A DNA stretch of 64,000 nucleotides from positions 62,001-126,000 of the forward strand of contig JAVBXP010000016.1 of NCBI GenBank assembly GCA_030824495.1, read 5' to 3'. Made by a program: the position numbers and the translations under genes. The stretch is from a bacterium (GTDB taxonomy: Bacteria > Pseudomonadota > Alphaproteobacteria > Caulobacterales > Caulobacteraceae). Shown one piece after another: positions 56,230 to 64,000 of this stretch. The first letter of the stretch is position 1. Each line of letters starts with the position of its first letter. Below the pieces are notes generated by a model. The model ran no database searches. It was given only the letters and a program-made list of their open reading frames with translations, and had not been told where the DNA came from.

Positions 56230-56617
56230 TAGTCTTCTCCGCTGAGGTGGAGCCGACATCTTCGAAGGTGTAGCGCCGCCTGCCTTGCGCGCGATCAAAT
56301 CTCTGAGTGCTGTCGGGACGCCAGGCGCCGTTATAGCGATCTACCAGCTCGGGCCCTTCGGTACAGCGGCGAGGAAGCTCAAGGGGTGGGACCTGACGCG
56401 CTGAAGGGGCTTTTCCAAGGGCGGGTCCGGCGGCGCTGAGTCAGCCTTAAGTCGGCCGACGGGTAGTCCGCGCAATTTCAGCGGGTTAGCGGAGCGCGCG
56501 AGGTGGGGGCGACACGCAGATCGCCTTGATACTGATCAAGATCGATCGCTTCAGACCCACATAGCATGCGCCATCCGGCTAGGCCGCGCCGTCGGTTCCG
56601 TCGGTGGGAGCATGTCC
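56230..56617. other. divergent intergenic region with FixK box
   Basis: About 390 bases between the coiled-coil protein and the histidine kinase. No gene was recognised. The only element seen is the FixK/FNR box at 56526-56539. Confidence 0.5.
56526..56539 (+). promoter_or_regulatory. FixK/FNR box before a histidine kinase
   Basis: TTGATACTGATCAA, a perfect TTGAT-N4-ATCAA site, is centred about 85 bases upstream of the kinase start at 56618. Confidence 0.8.
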
Positions 56618-57331
56618 ATGTCCAAAATCGTTCAGGCCGAAGGTCACTCGGGAACGTTCCAAGGTCCATCGCCGTTCCCCGGTGCGGAGCGGTGCGACGG
56701 TTGCCGCCTGATCCAGGAAGCCGATCACCGGATCGCGAACCACTTGGCGATGCTGGCGGCGTTCGTAAGGCTGAAGGAACTCGAACTGGCGCGTGATCCC
56801 GCGGTCCCGTCATCTGAGGCGGTCCAGATACTTCTGGAGACCATTCGAACTCAGACCGACGCGGTGGCGCGTCTACATCGGTCGCTGGCGTTAAACGGCC
56901 GTCACGTCCTTTCGGATCTCGCTGAGCACCTTCATGCAACCTGTGCACCGCTCGCGTCCCTCCTTGCGGGCAGAGTCGAGGTGATCGAAGACTTTTCTCC
57001 GGGCTGCCAGGTGGCGCCCGATCAGGTCCTGCCGCTTACCCAAATCGTCTCGGAGGCTGTCACCAATGCGTTCAAGCACGCCTGTCCCATAGGGAGGTGC
57101 GGTAAGATCACAGTTCGGAGCCGTCGGGATGAATTGGGCGGCTTCACGGTCGAAATCGCCGATGATGGGCCCGGCCTGCCGCCGGGGCTTGATCTTGAGG
57201 TGGAGGGGGGATTGGGACTGCGATTGATGCGAGCGCTAAGCAAGCAACTCGGGGGACGCCTTGAGTTCCAATCCAGAAATACCGGTGCGCTCGTTCGGCT
57301 CACGCTTTCAGCTGGCGGGCCCAAGCCTTAG
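56618..57331 (+). CDS. soluble histidine kinase (HisKA_2/HWE type)
   Basis: A 237-residue protein with only the kinase core. The dimerisation/phospho-acceptor box is LIQEADHRIANHLAMLAAFV (His about residue 37), followed by a HATPase domain with IVSEAVTNAFKHACPIGRCG, VEIADDGPGLPPGLD and GGLGLRLMRALSKQLGG. There is no sensor domain, so it must be driven by a partner. HisKA_2 kinases often phosphorylate the PhyR regulator of general stress in alphaproteobacteria. The start at 56618 has GGGAG; 56612 is an alternative. Its 3' end overlaps the convergent cytochrome gene by four bases. Confidence 0.85.
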   Translation: MSKIVQAEGHSGTFQGPSPFPGAERCDGCRLIQEADHRIANHLAMLAAFVRLKELELARDPAVPSSEAVQILLETIRTQTDAVARLHRSLALNGRHVLSDLAEHLHATCAPLASLLAGRVEVIEDFSPGCQVAPDQVLPLTQIVSEAVTNAFKHACPIGRCGKITVRSRRDELGGFTVEIADDGPGLPPGLDLEVEGGLGLRLMRALSKQLGGRLEFQSRNTGALVRLTLSAGGPKP

Positions 57332-57732
57332 GGAGTGGTCGCCTGTCCCGAGATTCGGGCTTTTCTCGGCGGTCCACGGTCATCAGCGCCGTGCCAAATC
57401 TGGGCGCGAATGGCTCCTGGGGTGGGGCCGTAGATCCAGATCTGGTCCGACAGGTCGGGAGCGCCAAGCAGCGGCGCTCCTTCGCCGGCTATCCCATGAC
57501 AACTGGCGCATTGCTGTGAAAAGAGAGGAATGGCTCGTAGGACCGCAGCCTCGTCGGTTTCACGCCTTGAGAGCGCCAGGACATACTGGGTGAGGTCTTC
57601 AATCTCCATCGGGCTGAGAACCTGCTCATCCCCAAAGCTTGGCATTCGCGTTGGCCAAGACCATGAACTGCGCCACCCTATGAGGGCAGCCGAGGCGCCG
57701 TAGGCGAAGACGCCCGCCAGGAGCCCGATCAT
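57328..57732 (-). CDS. CcoP-like membrane-anchored mini cytochrome c
   Basis: A protein of about 134 residues. One N-terminal helix (IGLMIGLLAGVFAYGASAAL) leads to MPSFGDEQVLSPMEIEDLTQ, then YVLALSRRETDEAAVLR, which looks like the end of a first CcoP haem domain. A single haem motif QQCASCHGIAGEGAPLLGAP with DLSDQIWIYGPTPGAIRAQI follows, as in the second domain of CcoP. The usual axial-Met MPA segment is absent and the tail ends SGQATTP, overlapping the convergent kinase gene. The first haem is missing. The start is uncertain: ATG at 57732 has a weak RBS, while GGAGG precedes a CTG near 57753. A FixK box at 57809 rules out the ATG at 57831. Confidence 0.65.
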   Translation of the reverse strand: MIGLLAGVFAYGASAALIGWRSSWSWPTRMPSFGDEQVLSPMEIEDLTQYVLALSRRETDEAAVLRAIPLFSQQCASCHGIAGEGAPLLGAPDLSDQIWIYGPTPGAIRAQIWHGADDRGPPRKARISGQATTP

Positions 57733-58244
57733 CAGGCCAATGAAAATATGTCTCAGGGTCGGCGCCTCCAGGCCAGCCTGCAGATTGGCATGAAATGCAT
57801 CAACTGCGTTGATCGACATCAAGGCGATCACCCAAGTTCGAGCGCTGGTCCAGCTTAGCGTCCCGGCGTTCCGTTGGCGGGGCCCTCATCCAAGATCGAT
57901 AGTGCCGTGTGTCCAAATTAAAATATTGAAATATCTAAGAAAACTCTTGAGCTTCAAAAGCTGTGTAAGAAAGTGTTTAACTTGTTCCCATAATGTTCAC
58001 GCGATTTTGGCCAGCTTTGCAGAGCGGGAACGGAAGCCGTCCAAAGGTGACTGGAACGCCCCTACGGCTGGCCTAGGGGGAGTTAAGCTCGCGTCGGTGG
58101 CGGCGCCTCCTGCGGCCGTCGGAGCAAGCCGCACGCATCTACTTAATGACTGGAATGGGCTCATTGCGGTCTATGGAGACGTCCGCTTTCGGGCGCGCAA
58201 CCTAGGGACAACACGCTCGGAGAAACGTCCACGATCTCAGGGCT
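57733..58244. other. AT-rich junction region without recognised gene
   Basis: Apart from the FixK box and possible upstream start of the cytochrome gene, this stretch has no recognised gene. An AT-rich segment (about 57911-57993) contrasts sharply with the GC-rich surroundings. A short stem CCCCTA/TAGGGG lies near 58061-58080. Confidence 0.5.
57809..57822 (-). promoter_or_regulatory. FixK/FNR box before the mini cytochrome gene
   Basis: TTGATCGACATCAA, a perfect TTGAT-N4-ATCAA site, is centred about 84 bases upstream of the ATG at 57732. It falls within the longer open frame, which indicates that the real start is downstream. Confidence 0.78.
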
Positions 58245-58490
58245 CTAGCGGCCAGGCCGCTTGACCAGCAGGGCGACGACGACGCTGGCCGACGCAGCAG
58301 CCAGTGGTCGAACTGGATAAGATGGATCCCGTACATGAATTGATAGGCGCGGGTCGTCTTGGTGATCGGCGTGGACAACAACAGCTCGCCGCTGCCGGCG
58401 TCGAACCACTGCCGCGAGCCGCTACGGTAGGAGATGGTGCGGTTGCTGGGCCGGTGCAGTTCGACGTCTCGGAGCCAAGTGACCGGAAGA
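58245..58490 (-). pseudogene. PepSY-type membrane protein remnant
   Basis: The minus strand encodes VTWLRDVELHRPSNRTISYR, SGSRQWFDAGSGELLLSTPI and TKTTRAYQFMYGIHLIQFDH. This resembles the periplasmic part before the last helices of PepSY-associated (iron-uptake type) proteins. Then, in another frame, comes LASASVVVALLVKRPGR and a stop, like the usual final helix and basic tail. A stop precedes the fragment, so both the N-terminal part and frame continuity are lost. Confidence 0.5.
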
Positions 58491-58513
58491 AACTATGCCG
58501 TGAAGCTGTACAA

Positions 58514-58570
58514 CGCAGCTTCGTCCAACACGCTGCGTGGTGTGGAGCTACGCGCGTTGGACGAACTGCG
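58514..58570. repeat. long imperfect hairpin with attC-like core boxes
   Basis: CGCAGCTTCGTCCAAC (58514-58529) pairs with GTTGGACGAACTGCG (58556-58570) except for one bulged C; 26 bases lie between. GTCCAAC and GTTGGAC fit the RYYYAAC/GTTRRRY core pair of integron attC sites, and a bulged base is also an attC feature. The spacing is shorter than normal and no integrase is in the window. Confidence 0.35.
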
Positions 58571-58742
58571 CCCACACGAATTGCAATGGAATAAGCTCGT
58601 GCTTTCCGCGCTGTAGCTCGGACTGTAGCGCCAAACTGCAACACTCTCGAACTAGGTCATCCTTCTGATAATATTCCTTAGGCGAAGATCGGGTTGGGCA
58701 CCTTTCGCGATTTCGAGACAGAATCCTCACCTCGCCGGGACG

Positions 58743-59357
58743 TCAATTTTGACGCGTTAGCTTCGGACGATCGTCCGACGCGGGTGGCGGCGCGATTTCG
58801 CCACGAACGCCCTCAAAGACCTGAAGCAAGGATAGCGCTCCAGCGCCGATTGCGGGTGCCTCCCGCGATTCGCTGAGGCGTATGAGTGTTCCGTCTTGGA
58901 GCGAGAGCACCGCGAAGTCGTCAGGCCTGTTGTCTACGGCCGCGTAGTGCTCGGGCAGCCAGGATAGAGCTCCGAGCACGCCCCTCCGCACAAGAGGCGG
59001 TCGCTTGGTGTTCCAGATGTGGATAGCTGTCGCTCTTCCGTCGATTACGAGACCGAAATCCGGCTCGAAACGAATGTTGAATAGCTTCCCTGGGCTTGGA
59101 AAGCTCCCAGCTGAAAATGCGAGTAAAGGACCCGAATGCAACGAGCGCCAGGCATCGAGTTTCTGAAGCGCGGCCTTCAGCGAGCTTCGTTCGCTCAAAT
59201 TCTTGATCCCGTCTGCCTCCTCGATGAGGTCGGCCAATGGGACACGCTCGATCAGCAATCTCCGCGCGAAGCGTCGGAGACTTCGGTGAAAGTCGTAGCC
59301 GTCTCCTGACGGTAGGAAGCGCTTTTTGATTTCGGTTCGCCGAGGCTTCTCATTCAT
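58743..59357 (-). CDS. uncharacterised protein, 204 aa
   Basis: From the ATG at 59357 the product starts MNEKPRRTEIKKRFLPSGDG, followed by YDFHRSLRRFARRLLIERVP and LIEEADGIKNLSERSSLKAA. The later part has beta-strand-like phrases FNIRFEPDFGLVIDGRATAI and HYAAVDNRPDDFAVLSLQDG. There is no signal peptide or membrane helix. I recognise no family. An upstream ATG at 59399 would add 14 residues; neither start has a good RBS. Its base composition is less GC-rich than that of its neighbours, suggesting transfer. Confidence 0.6.
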   Translation of the reverse strand: MNEKPRRTEIKKRFLPSGDGYDFHRSLRRFARRLLIERVPLADLIEEADGIKNLSERSSLKAALQKLDAWRSLHSGPLLAFSAGSFPSPGKLFNIRFEPDFGLVIDGRATAIHIWNTKRPPLVRRGVLGALSWLPEHYAAVDNRPDDFAVLSLQDGTLIRLSESREAPAIGAGALSLLQVFEGVRGEIAPPPASDDRPKLTRQN

Positions 59358-59612
59358 AGAGAGCAGCTTCAGAACATACGAAGATCCCAAAGTGGGCATC
59401 GCCGATCCAATTCAGTTATATGCATTTGGAAAACGCTACACTGAGGACGCAAGCAACTAATTGTTTTTATATTGTTCTTGGTCGCAAAAAAATCAACCCA
59501 ATGTAACTGCGGCGAAACGTCCCCCGCGCTGCCCTAGCTCACAACAACCAAGGCTGACTTTCGTCCATCCTAGAATAGGTCAGGTCTGGTCGCCCGCGGG
59601 CCGGCAACGCCC

Positions 59613-59795
59613 TCATGCAGCTGGCACAGTTCCGCCGCTGATGAGGCATTCCGCACCAGTGATGGATGCGGCCGGGTCGGAGGCCATGAAAACGATCAGG
59701 TTCGCAACCTCCTCCGGCTTGGTCGGGCCGGGCGCCACGCGCACGCCCCGGAGCGCCTCATCTTTCGAGAGGCTGCTGTAGACCGGTAGCGCCGC
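59613..59795 (-). pseudogene. C-terminal remnant of a short-chain dehydrogenase
   Basis: A fragment of about 60 codons reading YSSLSKDEALRGVRVAPGPT, KPEEVANLIVFMASDPAASI and TGAECLISGGTVPAA. This is the conserved C-terminal end of SDR proteins (substrate-loop end and TGxxxxxDGG region). The open frame continues upstream but without SDR features, so the Rossmann and catalytic parts are missing. Confidence 0.6.
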
Positions 59796-60027
59796 CTTGG
59801 CCGGGGCGAAGGCGTTCATCGGTCTGACGCGCGAGCTGAGCGGCCGCCCAACGGGAGTTGCACCGATCCTGCCGGCGCCCTCCCCCCAATGTGAATAAGC
59901 GATCCTCAACTGACCGCCGCGACGTCGGCTTCGCGGGCGTTGGGCGGCCGAAACCAGCCGGGCTCGACCCGGCCGGAGCTTTTCAAACTCTGATGGGCGC
60001 GGTGCCCAGCGCCTGCGAGATCCACGC

Positions 60028-60606
60028 TCACGCTGCAGCGACGCACCCATCGACCTGCGAGAATATCGCCGACATCGCGTCCTGAGGCTGGCCCGCGTCT
60101 GGGCGAATCCGCCCCTCCGCATAGAACAGCGCCAATTGATCTCGAGCACGGCTCACGCGGCTTTTGATGGTGCCGATGGCGCAGCCCGTGATCGCCGAGG
60201 CTTCCTCATACGACAGGCCAGCGGCGCCAATCAGCAAGAGCGCCTCTCGGTGATCGGGTGAAAGCATGCCCATGGCGCGCCGCAGCTCGTCGAGTTCAAG
60301 GCGATCGGTGTCTCCGGTGACCGCAATGAGTGTGCGCGCAGCGACGTCGGGATCGAGCGAGCTTGAGCGCCAGCTGCGGCGTTGCTCCGAGAAGAAGGCA
60401 TTGCGGAGGATCATGAAGGTCCAGGCTGTCATATTGGTCCCCATCGCAAACCGATCACGCGACGCCCAGGCTTTCGCCAAGGTTTCTTGGGCCAGATCTT
60501 CCCCGCGTTGGACGTCGCCGCTCAGATGGCGGCCAAAGGCGCGCAGATTGGGGATCAGGCTGATCAGTTCGGCCTCAAAGGCCTTCGCCTCATTCAATTC
60601 GGACAT
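60028..60606 (-). CDS. ECF sigma factor, EcfG-like
   Basis: A 192-residue sigma-70 family factor. Region 2 contains LISLIPNLRAFGRHLSGDVQ, DLAQETLAKAWASRDRF, and TAWTFMILRNAFFSEQRRSW. Region 4 contains MLSPDHREALLLIGAAGLSY, then EEASAITGCAIGTIKSRVSR and ARDQL. The NAFFSEQRRSWRSS segment resembles the general stress factor EcfG/SigT. No NepR or PhyR gene is adjacent, so it may be an additional EcfG paralogue. AAGGA precedes the ATG. It diverges from the KaiC-like gene. Confidence 0.9.
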   Translation of the reverse strand: MSELNEAKAFEAELISLIPNLRAFGRHLSGDVQRGEDLAQETLAKAWASRDRFAMGTNMTAWTFMILRNAFFSEQRRSWRSSSLDPDVAARTLIAVTGDTDRLELDELRRAMGMLSPDHREALLLIGAAGLSYEEASAITGCAIGTIKSRVSRARDQLALFYAEGRIRPDAGQPQDAMSAIFSQVDGCVAAA

Positions 60607-60915
60607 GATGGTTCCTTGGCGCCTTAGCGCCGGGCCAGCCCCCTCGGACGAAAATGTCCTGGCCTACCTTGATTGGAAGCCTCGCCCGGATGTGAACCGC
60701 GCCAGACCTTTGGGGACTGCGCCAGCAGTGACTGACCATTCATTCGAACATTGATACCCGAGAAGGTCTGTCGGATAGGCGACAGTGCAGGCCCCGCTTG
60801 GCTCACTACATTTTCCTCTACGGGAGAAACCTTGGCTTTAGGTCGGGGTTAATCACCGGCGGGTCGGCCGGTTTGGCTCGGCCCTCAGGTCGAAAGATCT
60901 GCTGTAGGAGCGTAT
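60607..60915. promoter_or_regulatory. divergent region between sigma factor and kaiC-like gene
   Basis: 309 bases that must hold both promoters. A short GGCGC/GCGCC hairpin lies near 60619-60633. No convincing GGAAC-N16/17-CGTT EcfG promoter was seen in front of either gene. Confidence 0.4.
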
Positions 60916-62427
60916 ATGCCTATCGATTTCCCGCCCCCAACGAGTGACCCGCGGGTCGCCACAGGCGTCCCTGGTTTGGACGAAATTCTGGGAGGGGGCC
61001 TTACACGCGACCGCATCTATCTCGTCGAGGGCACGCCCGGCTCGGGCAAGACAACCTTGGCCCTGCAATTCCTGCTGAAGGGACGAGAGCTGGGCGAGAG
61101 CGGACTCTACATCACGCTCTCCGAGACCGAGGTCGAGCTTCGCGCCGCCGCCGCGAGCCATGGATGGTCGCTGGACGGCATCTCGATATTTGAGCTCGTC
61201 AGCGAGGAGGGATTGGATCCCGACAGCGAGCAGTCTGTCCTCCACCCCTCGGAAGTCGAACTGGGCGAAACGACGCGGGGGGTCATGCGCCGGGTGGAGG
61301 AAACCAAGCCAATGCGGGTTGTGTTCGACAGCCTGTCGGAGATGCGTCTGCTGGCCCAAAACCCAATGCGTCATCGGCGGCAGATCCTGGCGCTCAAGCA
61401 CTTCTTCGTCACCCGCAACTGCACGGTGTTGATGCTTGACGATCAAACCGCCGAGGATGGCGACCTGCAGCTTCACAGCTTGGCGCATGGGGTGATCAGC
61501 CTGCAGCGGACGCCTCAGGAATATGGCTCTCAGCGCCGACGTCTGGAAGTCGTGAAGATGCGCGGCGTCAAGTATCGCGGCGGCTATCACGACTTCGAAC
61601 TCGATACTGGCGGCGTCACCGTTTTTGAGCGCCTCGTGGCCGCCCGCCATCACACCGACTTTCCCCAGGAAATGGTGTCGACAGGAACGCCACGGCTCGA
61701 CGCGCTCATCGGCGGAGGCCTGTCGCGAGGCACAAACACCCTCATCAGCGGCCCTTCCGGGGTGGGCAAAACAACCACGGCCGTGCGCTGCGCGCTTAGT
61801 GGCTTAGAGCGTGGCGAGAAGGTCGCTTACTATCTGTTCGACGAAGGACTGCCGACACTGCTTGCGCGGTCGAAAGCGCTGGGAATGGATCTGCAGCCGT
61901 TTCTCGATAACGGGCAGCTGATGATCCGGGCGATCGATCCTGCAGAACTGTCGCCAGGCGAATTCGCCTTCCACGTTCGCAACGCGGTTGAGAGCATGGA
62001 CGCGCGCATGGTCGTGATCGACAGTCTCAACGCCTATCTGCAAGCGATGCCGGGGCAAAAGTTCCTGCTTTTACAAATGCATGAATTGCTCACCTACTTA
62101 AATCAACAGGGCGTCGTAACCCTGCTGATCCTCGGACAGCACGGCTTTATCGGCGAGGTGCGCAGCGACGTAGACCTCAGCTATCTCAGCGACAGCATCC
62201 TATTGTTCCGGTTCTTCGAGGCGGCCGGATCGGTGAGAACCGCCATATCCGTGGTCAAGAGCCGCACGACCGAGCATGAAAAGACCATCCGGGAAATACG
62301 TCTCACCCCCAACGGGATCCAGATCGGCGAGGCCCTTAGCGACTTCCAGGGCGTGATGTCGGGCCTGCCGTCCTATGAGGGCAAGATCCCCATGCTGGGC
62401 GCCGAGAGATCTCGCGTCGATGGATGA
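60916..62427 (+). CDS. KaiC-like double RecA ATPase
   Basis: A 503-residue protein with two KaiC/RecA domains. The first has DEILGGGLTRDRIYLVEGTP with Walker A GTPGSGKTTLALQFL and catalytic Glu pair in YITLSETEVELRAAA. The second has LDALIGGGLSRGTNTLISGP with GPSGVGKTTTAV and a Walker B-like MVVIDSLNAYLQAM. Outside cyanobacteria such proteins act with histidine kinases in stress adaptation rather than a full clock; no KaiA or KaiB is seen. AGGAG precedes the ATG. Its end overlaps the kinase gene by 8 bases. Confidence 0.92.
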   Translation: MPIDFPPPTSDPRVATGVPGLDEILGGGLTRDRIYLVEGTPGSGKTTLALQFLLKGRELGESGLYITLSETEVELRAAAASHGWSLDGISIFELVSEEGLDPDSEQSVLHPSEVELGETTRGVMRRVEETKPMRVVFDSLSEMRLLAQNPMRHRRQILALKHFFVTRNCTVLMLDDQTAEDGDLQLHSLAHGVISLQRTPQEYGSQRRRLEVVKMRGVKYRGGYHDFELDTGGVTVFERLVAARHHTDFPQEMVSTGTPRLDALIGGGLSRGTNTLISGPSGVGKTTTAVRCALSGLERGEKVAYYLFDEGLPTLLARSKALGMDLQPFLDNGQLMIRAIDPAELSPGEFAFHVRNAVESMDARMVVIDSLNAYLQAMPGQKFLLLQMHELLTYLNQQGVVTLLILGQHGFIGEVRSDVDLSYLSDSILLFRFFEAAGSVRTAISVVKSRTTEHEKTIREIRLTPNGIQIGEALSDFQGVMSGLPSYEGKIPMLGAERSRVDG

Positions 62428-64000
62428 GCGCATTCTGATCCTGGCGCCTCGCGGCCGTGACTCGCACGTGATCGCCGAGAGTTTGGCTAGTCTCGGACAT
62501 CGCTCCTTGATCTGCTCGGACCTGGGAGCCTTGACCGACGCCTTGCAGGAGAACGCTGGCGCCGCAGTCCTCACGGAGGAAGCTCTCGCGCAGGACGGCA
62601 CCCAAACCCTGAGCGCCTGGCTGGCGGCGCAGCCGCCTTGGTCTGACTTCCCGTTTATCGTGCTGGTCACCAAGCAGCCAGGCAAGCGCGCCAAGGCGGA
62701 CGCCGCGCGTTTGCAGGCGATCGGCAACATTGTGCTGCTAGAGCGGCCGATCAACGCCGAGACTCTCGTGAGCGCCGCGGCCTCGGCTGTTCGCGCCCGT
62801 CGCCGGCAATACCTGGCGCGCGATCAACTGAGCGACCAGGTGAAGGCTGAGGAACAACTGCGGTTCGTTCTCGAAGCAGGCCATCTCGGCGCCTGGGACC
62901 TGGATCTTGAAAGCCAGCGGCTTACCGCGTCCAAGCTGGCCAAGGCGCATTTCGGGCGCCAGGCCGACGAGCCTCTGACTCTTGCCGACGTCCAGGAGGC
63001 CGTGCACCCGGATGACGCCGGCAGGCGTCTGGCGAACCTCGACGTGTCGATCACAAAGGGCGGCGACTACGAAGTTGAGTATCGCGTCGTTTGGCCAGAC
63101 GGCTCGGTCCACTGGTTGCAGGTGCGAGGCCGTCCTAACCGTGATGCGCCCGGCCAGCCGAAACGGATGTCCGGCGTGACGCTCGACGTCACTGAGCGAA
63201 AGGCCGCTGAAGCGGCCTTGATAGAGTTGAACGCCACGCTTGAGCTTCGCGTCGCCGAAAGCGTCCACGAACTTCAGCTCACAAATCAGCGCCTCAGAGA
63301 CGAAATCGGCGAGCGAGAACAGGCTCAGGCCGCGCTTATCCAGGCTCAGAAGATGGACGCCATAGGCCAGCTGACTGGTGGTATCGCTCATGATTTCAAC
63401 AACCTGCTGACGGCGATTGTCGGCAATGTCGACATGATCGAAAAGCGCACCGACGATCCGCGCGTCCAGCGCATGGCCGCCAATGCGCTGGAGGGCGTCG
63501 AGCGCGCGACGAAGCTGACCGCGCAGCTGCTCGCCTTCTCTCGCAGCCAGCAACTCGACCTGCGCCCCGTGGCGGTCGACGCCCTGATCTCCGGGATGGA
63601 CGACCTTCTGACGCGAACCCTTGGTCACACCGTTGAGATCCGAACCGAGCTGTTCGCAGGGGCCACCTGCGCCAACGCCGATCCCAATCAGTTGGAACTG
63701 GCGATCCTCAACCTGGCGATCAACGCCCGCGACGCCATGGGCGAAGGGGGAATAGTCACGGTGCGTAGCCGCCTGGCCGACGACTGGCACGAGGGCGTTC
63801 GGCCGGGCCAGCACGTCGTGATCTCGGTGAGCGACACCGGGCACGGCATCCCAGCCGACCTGCTGCAAAAGGTGTTCGACCCGTTCTTCACCACCAAAAG
63901 CGTGGGCAAGGGCACCGGTCTTGGCCTGAGCCAGGTTTATGGGATCGCGACCCAGTCTGGCGGCACGGTGCGTATCGAAAGCGCGGTCGGCGTGGGGACC
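62420..64000 (+). CDS. PAS-domain histidine kinase, partial at right edge
   Basis: An ATG at 62420 opens 527 codons that run off the window. The N-terminal 110 residues look like a degenerate receiver ([48 protein letters not shown]) without the phospho-Asp. A PAS domain follows ([51 protein letters not shown]), then a coiled coil. The HisKA box is [20 protein letters not shown] and the HATPase has [20 protein letters not shown], then [22 protein letters not shown]-terminal receiver beyond the edge is likely. It overlaps the KaiC-like gene and is probably its partner. Confidence 0.9.
   Translation, partial: MDERILILAPRGRDSHVIAESLASLGHRSLICSDLGALTDALQENAGAAVLTEEALAQDGTQTLSAWLAAQPPWSDFPFIVLVTKQPGKRAKADAARLQAIGNIVLLERPINAETLVSAAASAVRARRRQYLARDQLSDQVKAEEQLRFVLEAGHLGAWDLDLESQRLTASKLAKAHFGRQADEPLTLADVQEAVHPDDAGRRLANLDVSITKGGDYEVEYRVVWPDGSVHWLQVRGRPNRDAPGQPKRMSGVTLDVTERKAAEAALIELNATLELRVAESVHELQLTNQRLRDEIGEREQAQAALIQAQKMDAIGQLTGGIAHDFNNLLTAIVGNVDMIEKRTDDPRVQRMAANALEGVERATKLTAQLLAFSRSQQLDLRPVAVDALISGMDDLLTRTLGHTVEIRTELFAGATCANADPNQLELAILNLAINARDAMGEGGIVTVRSRLADDWHEGVRPGQHVVISVSDTGHGIPADLLQKVFDPFFTTKSVGKGTGLGLSQVYGIATQSGGTVRIESAVGVGT

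Noticed and set aside
60607-60915. EcfG-type promoter (GGAAC-N16/17-CGTT) before the sigma factor or kaiC-like gene
   Set aside because: The only GGAAC on the sigma-factor strand is its ribosome binding site, and no correctly spaced -10 was found.
62738-63868. Long open frame of 376 codons on the minus strand
   Set aside because: It lies opposite the PAS histidine kinase, whose motifs are unmistakable, and its product has no family features; it is a GC-skew shadow.

Overview
The window is GC-rich alphaproteobacterial chromosome, most likely from the Caulobacteraceae (Caulobacter/Phenylobacterium type). This is inferred from the gene content (FixLJ-FixK oxygen control, an ECF sigma factor of EcfG type, a RamB-like glyoxylate regulator, BigR sulfide control) and from high GC codon use. 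No rRNA, tRNA, CRISPR array or intact insertion sequence was recognised.

Layout. 0-9 kb: the edge of a GltD-like oxidoreductase, then a glyoxylate-shunt locus (malate synthase G, RamB-like regulator, divergent isocitrate lyase), an AtuA/DUF4387 pair and an exported protein. 9-18 kb: a complete kdp potassium operon on the minus strand, with tiny membrane peptides before kdpA and after kdpB and an outer-membrane porin gene inserted before kdpC. 18-30 kb: mixed catabolic and envelope genes (Asp/Asn hydroxylase, FMN hydroxy-acid oxidase, Baeyer-Villiger type monooxygenase, two related transporters, SDR, FrnE-like protein) among decayed genes (Crp-like, MFS, TauD). 31-33.6 kb: a BigR-type sulfide detoxification locus (persulfide dioxygenase, BigR, rhodanese, TauE/SafE).

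33.6-57.8 kb is the most coherent block. It encodes FixL, FixJ, a FixK/FNR-type regulator, a lone receiver protein and five double universal stress proteins. With them are a phosphotransferase-ATPase, CHAD, DUF2267, BON, CorA, DUF302, cytochrome b561, alcohol dehydrogenase, flavodoxin-fold reductase, a PNPOx-like protein, several very small envelope proteins, a histidine kinase and a CcoP-like mini cytochrome. At least ten TTGA-N6-(T/G)CAA sites lie in front of these genes, so the block reads as a clustered low-oxygen survival regulon whose own regulators are inside it. The content recalls the mycobacterial dormancy regulon.

57.9-59.6 kb is an AT-richer, gene-poor junction with remnants of PepSY and SDR genes, an uncharacterised gene and a long hairpin. 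60-64 kb carries an EcfG-like sigma factor divergent from a KaiC-like double ATPase that overlaps a PAS histidine kinase running off the right edge. Several genes across the window are broken by internal deletions, frameshifts or stop codons.
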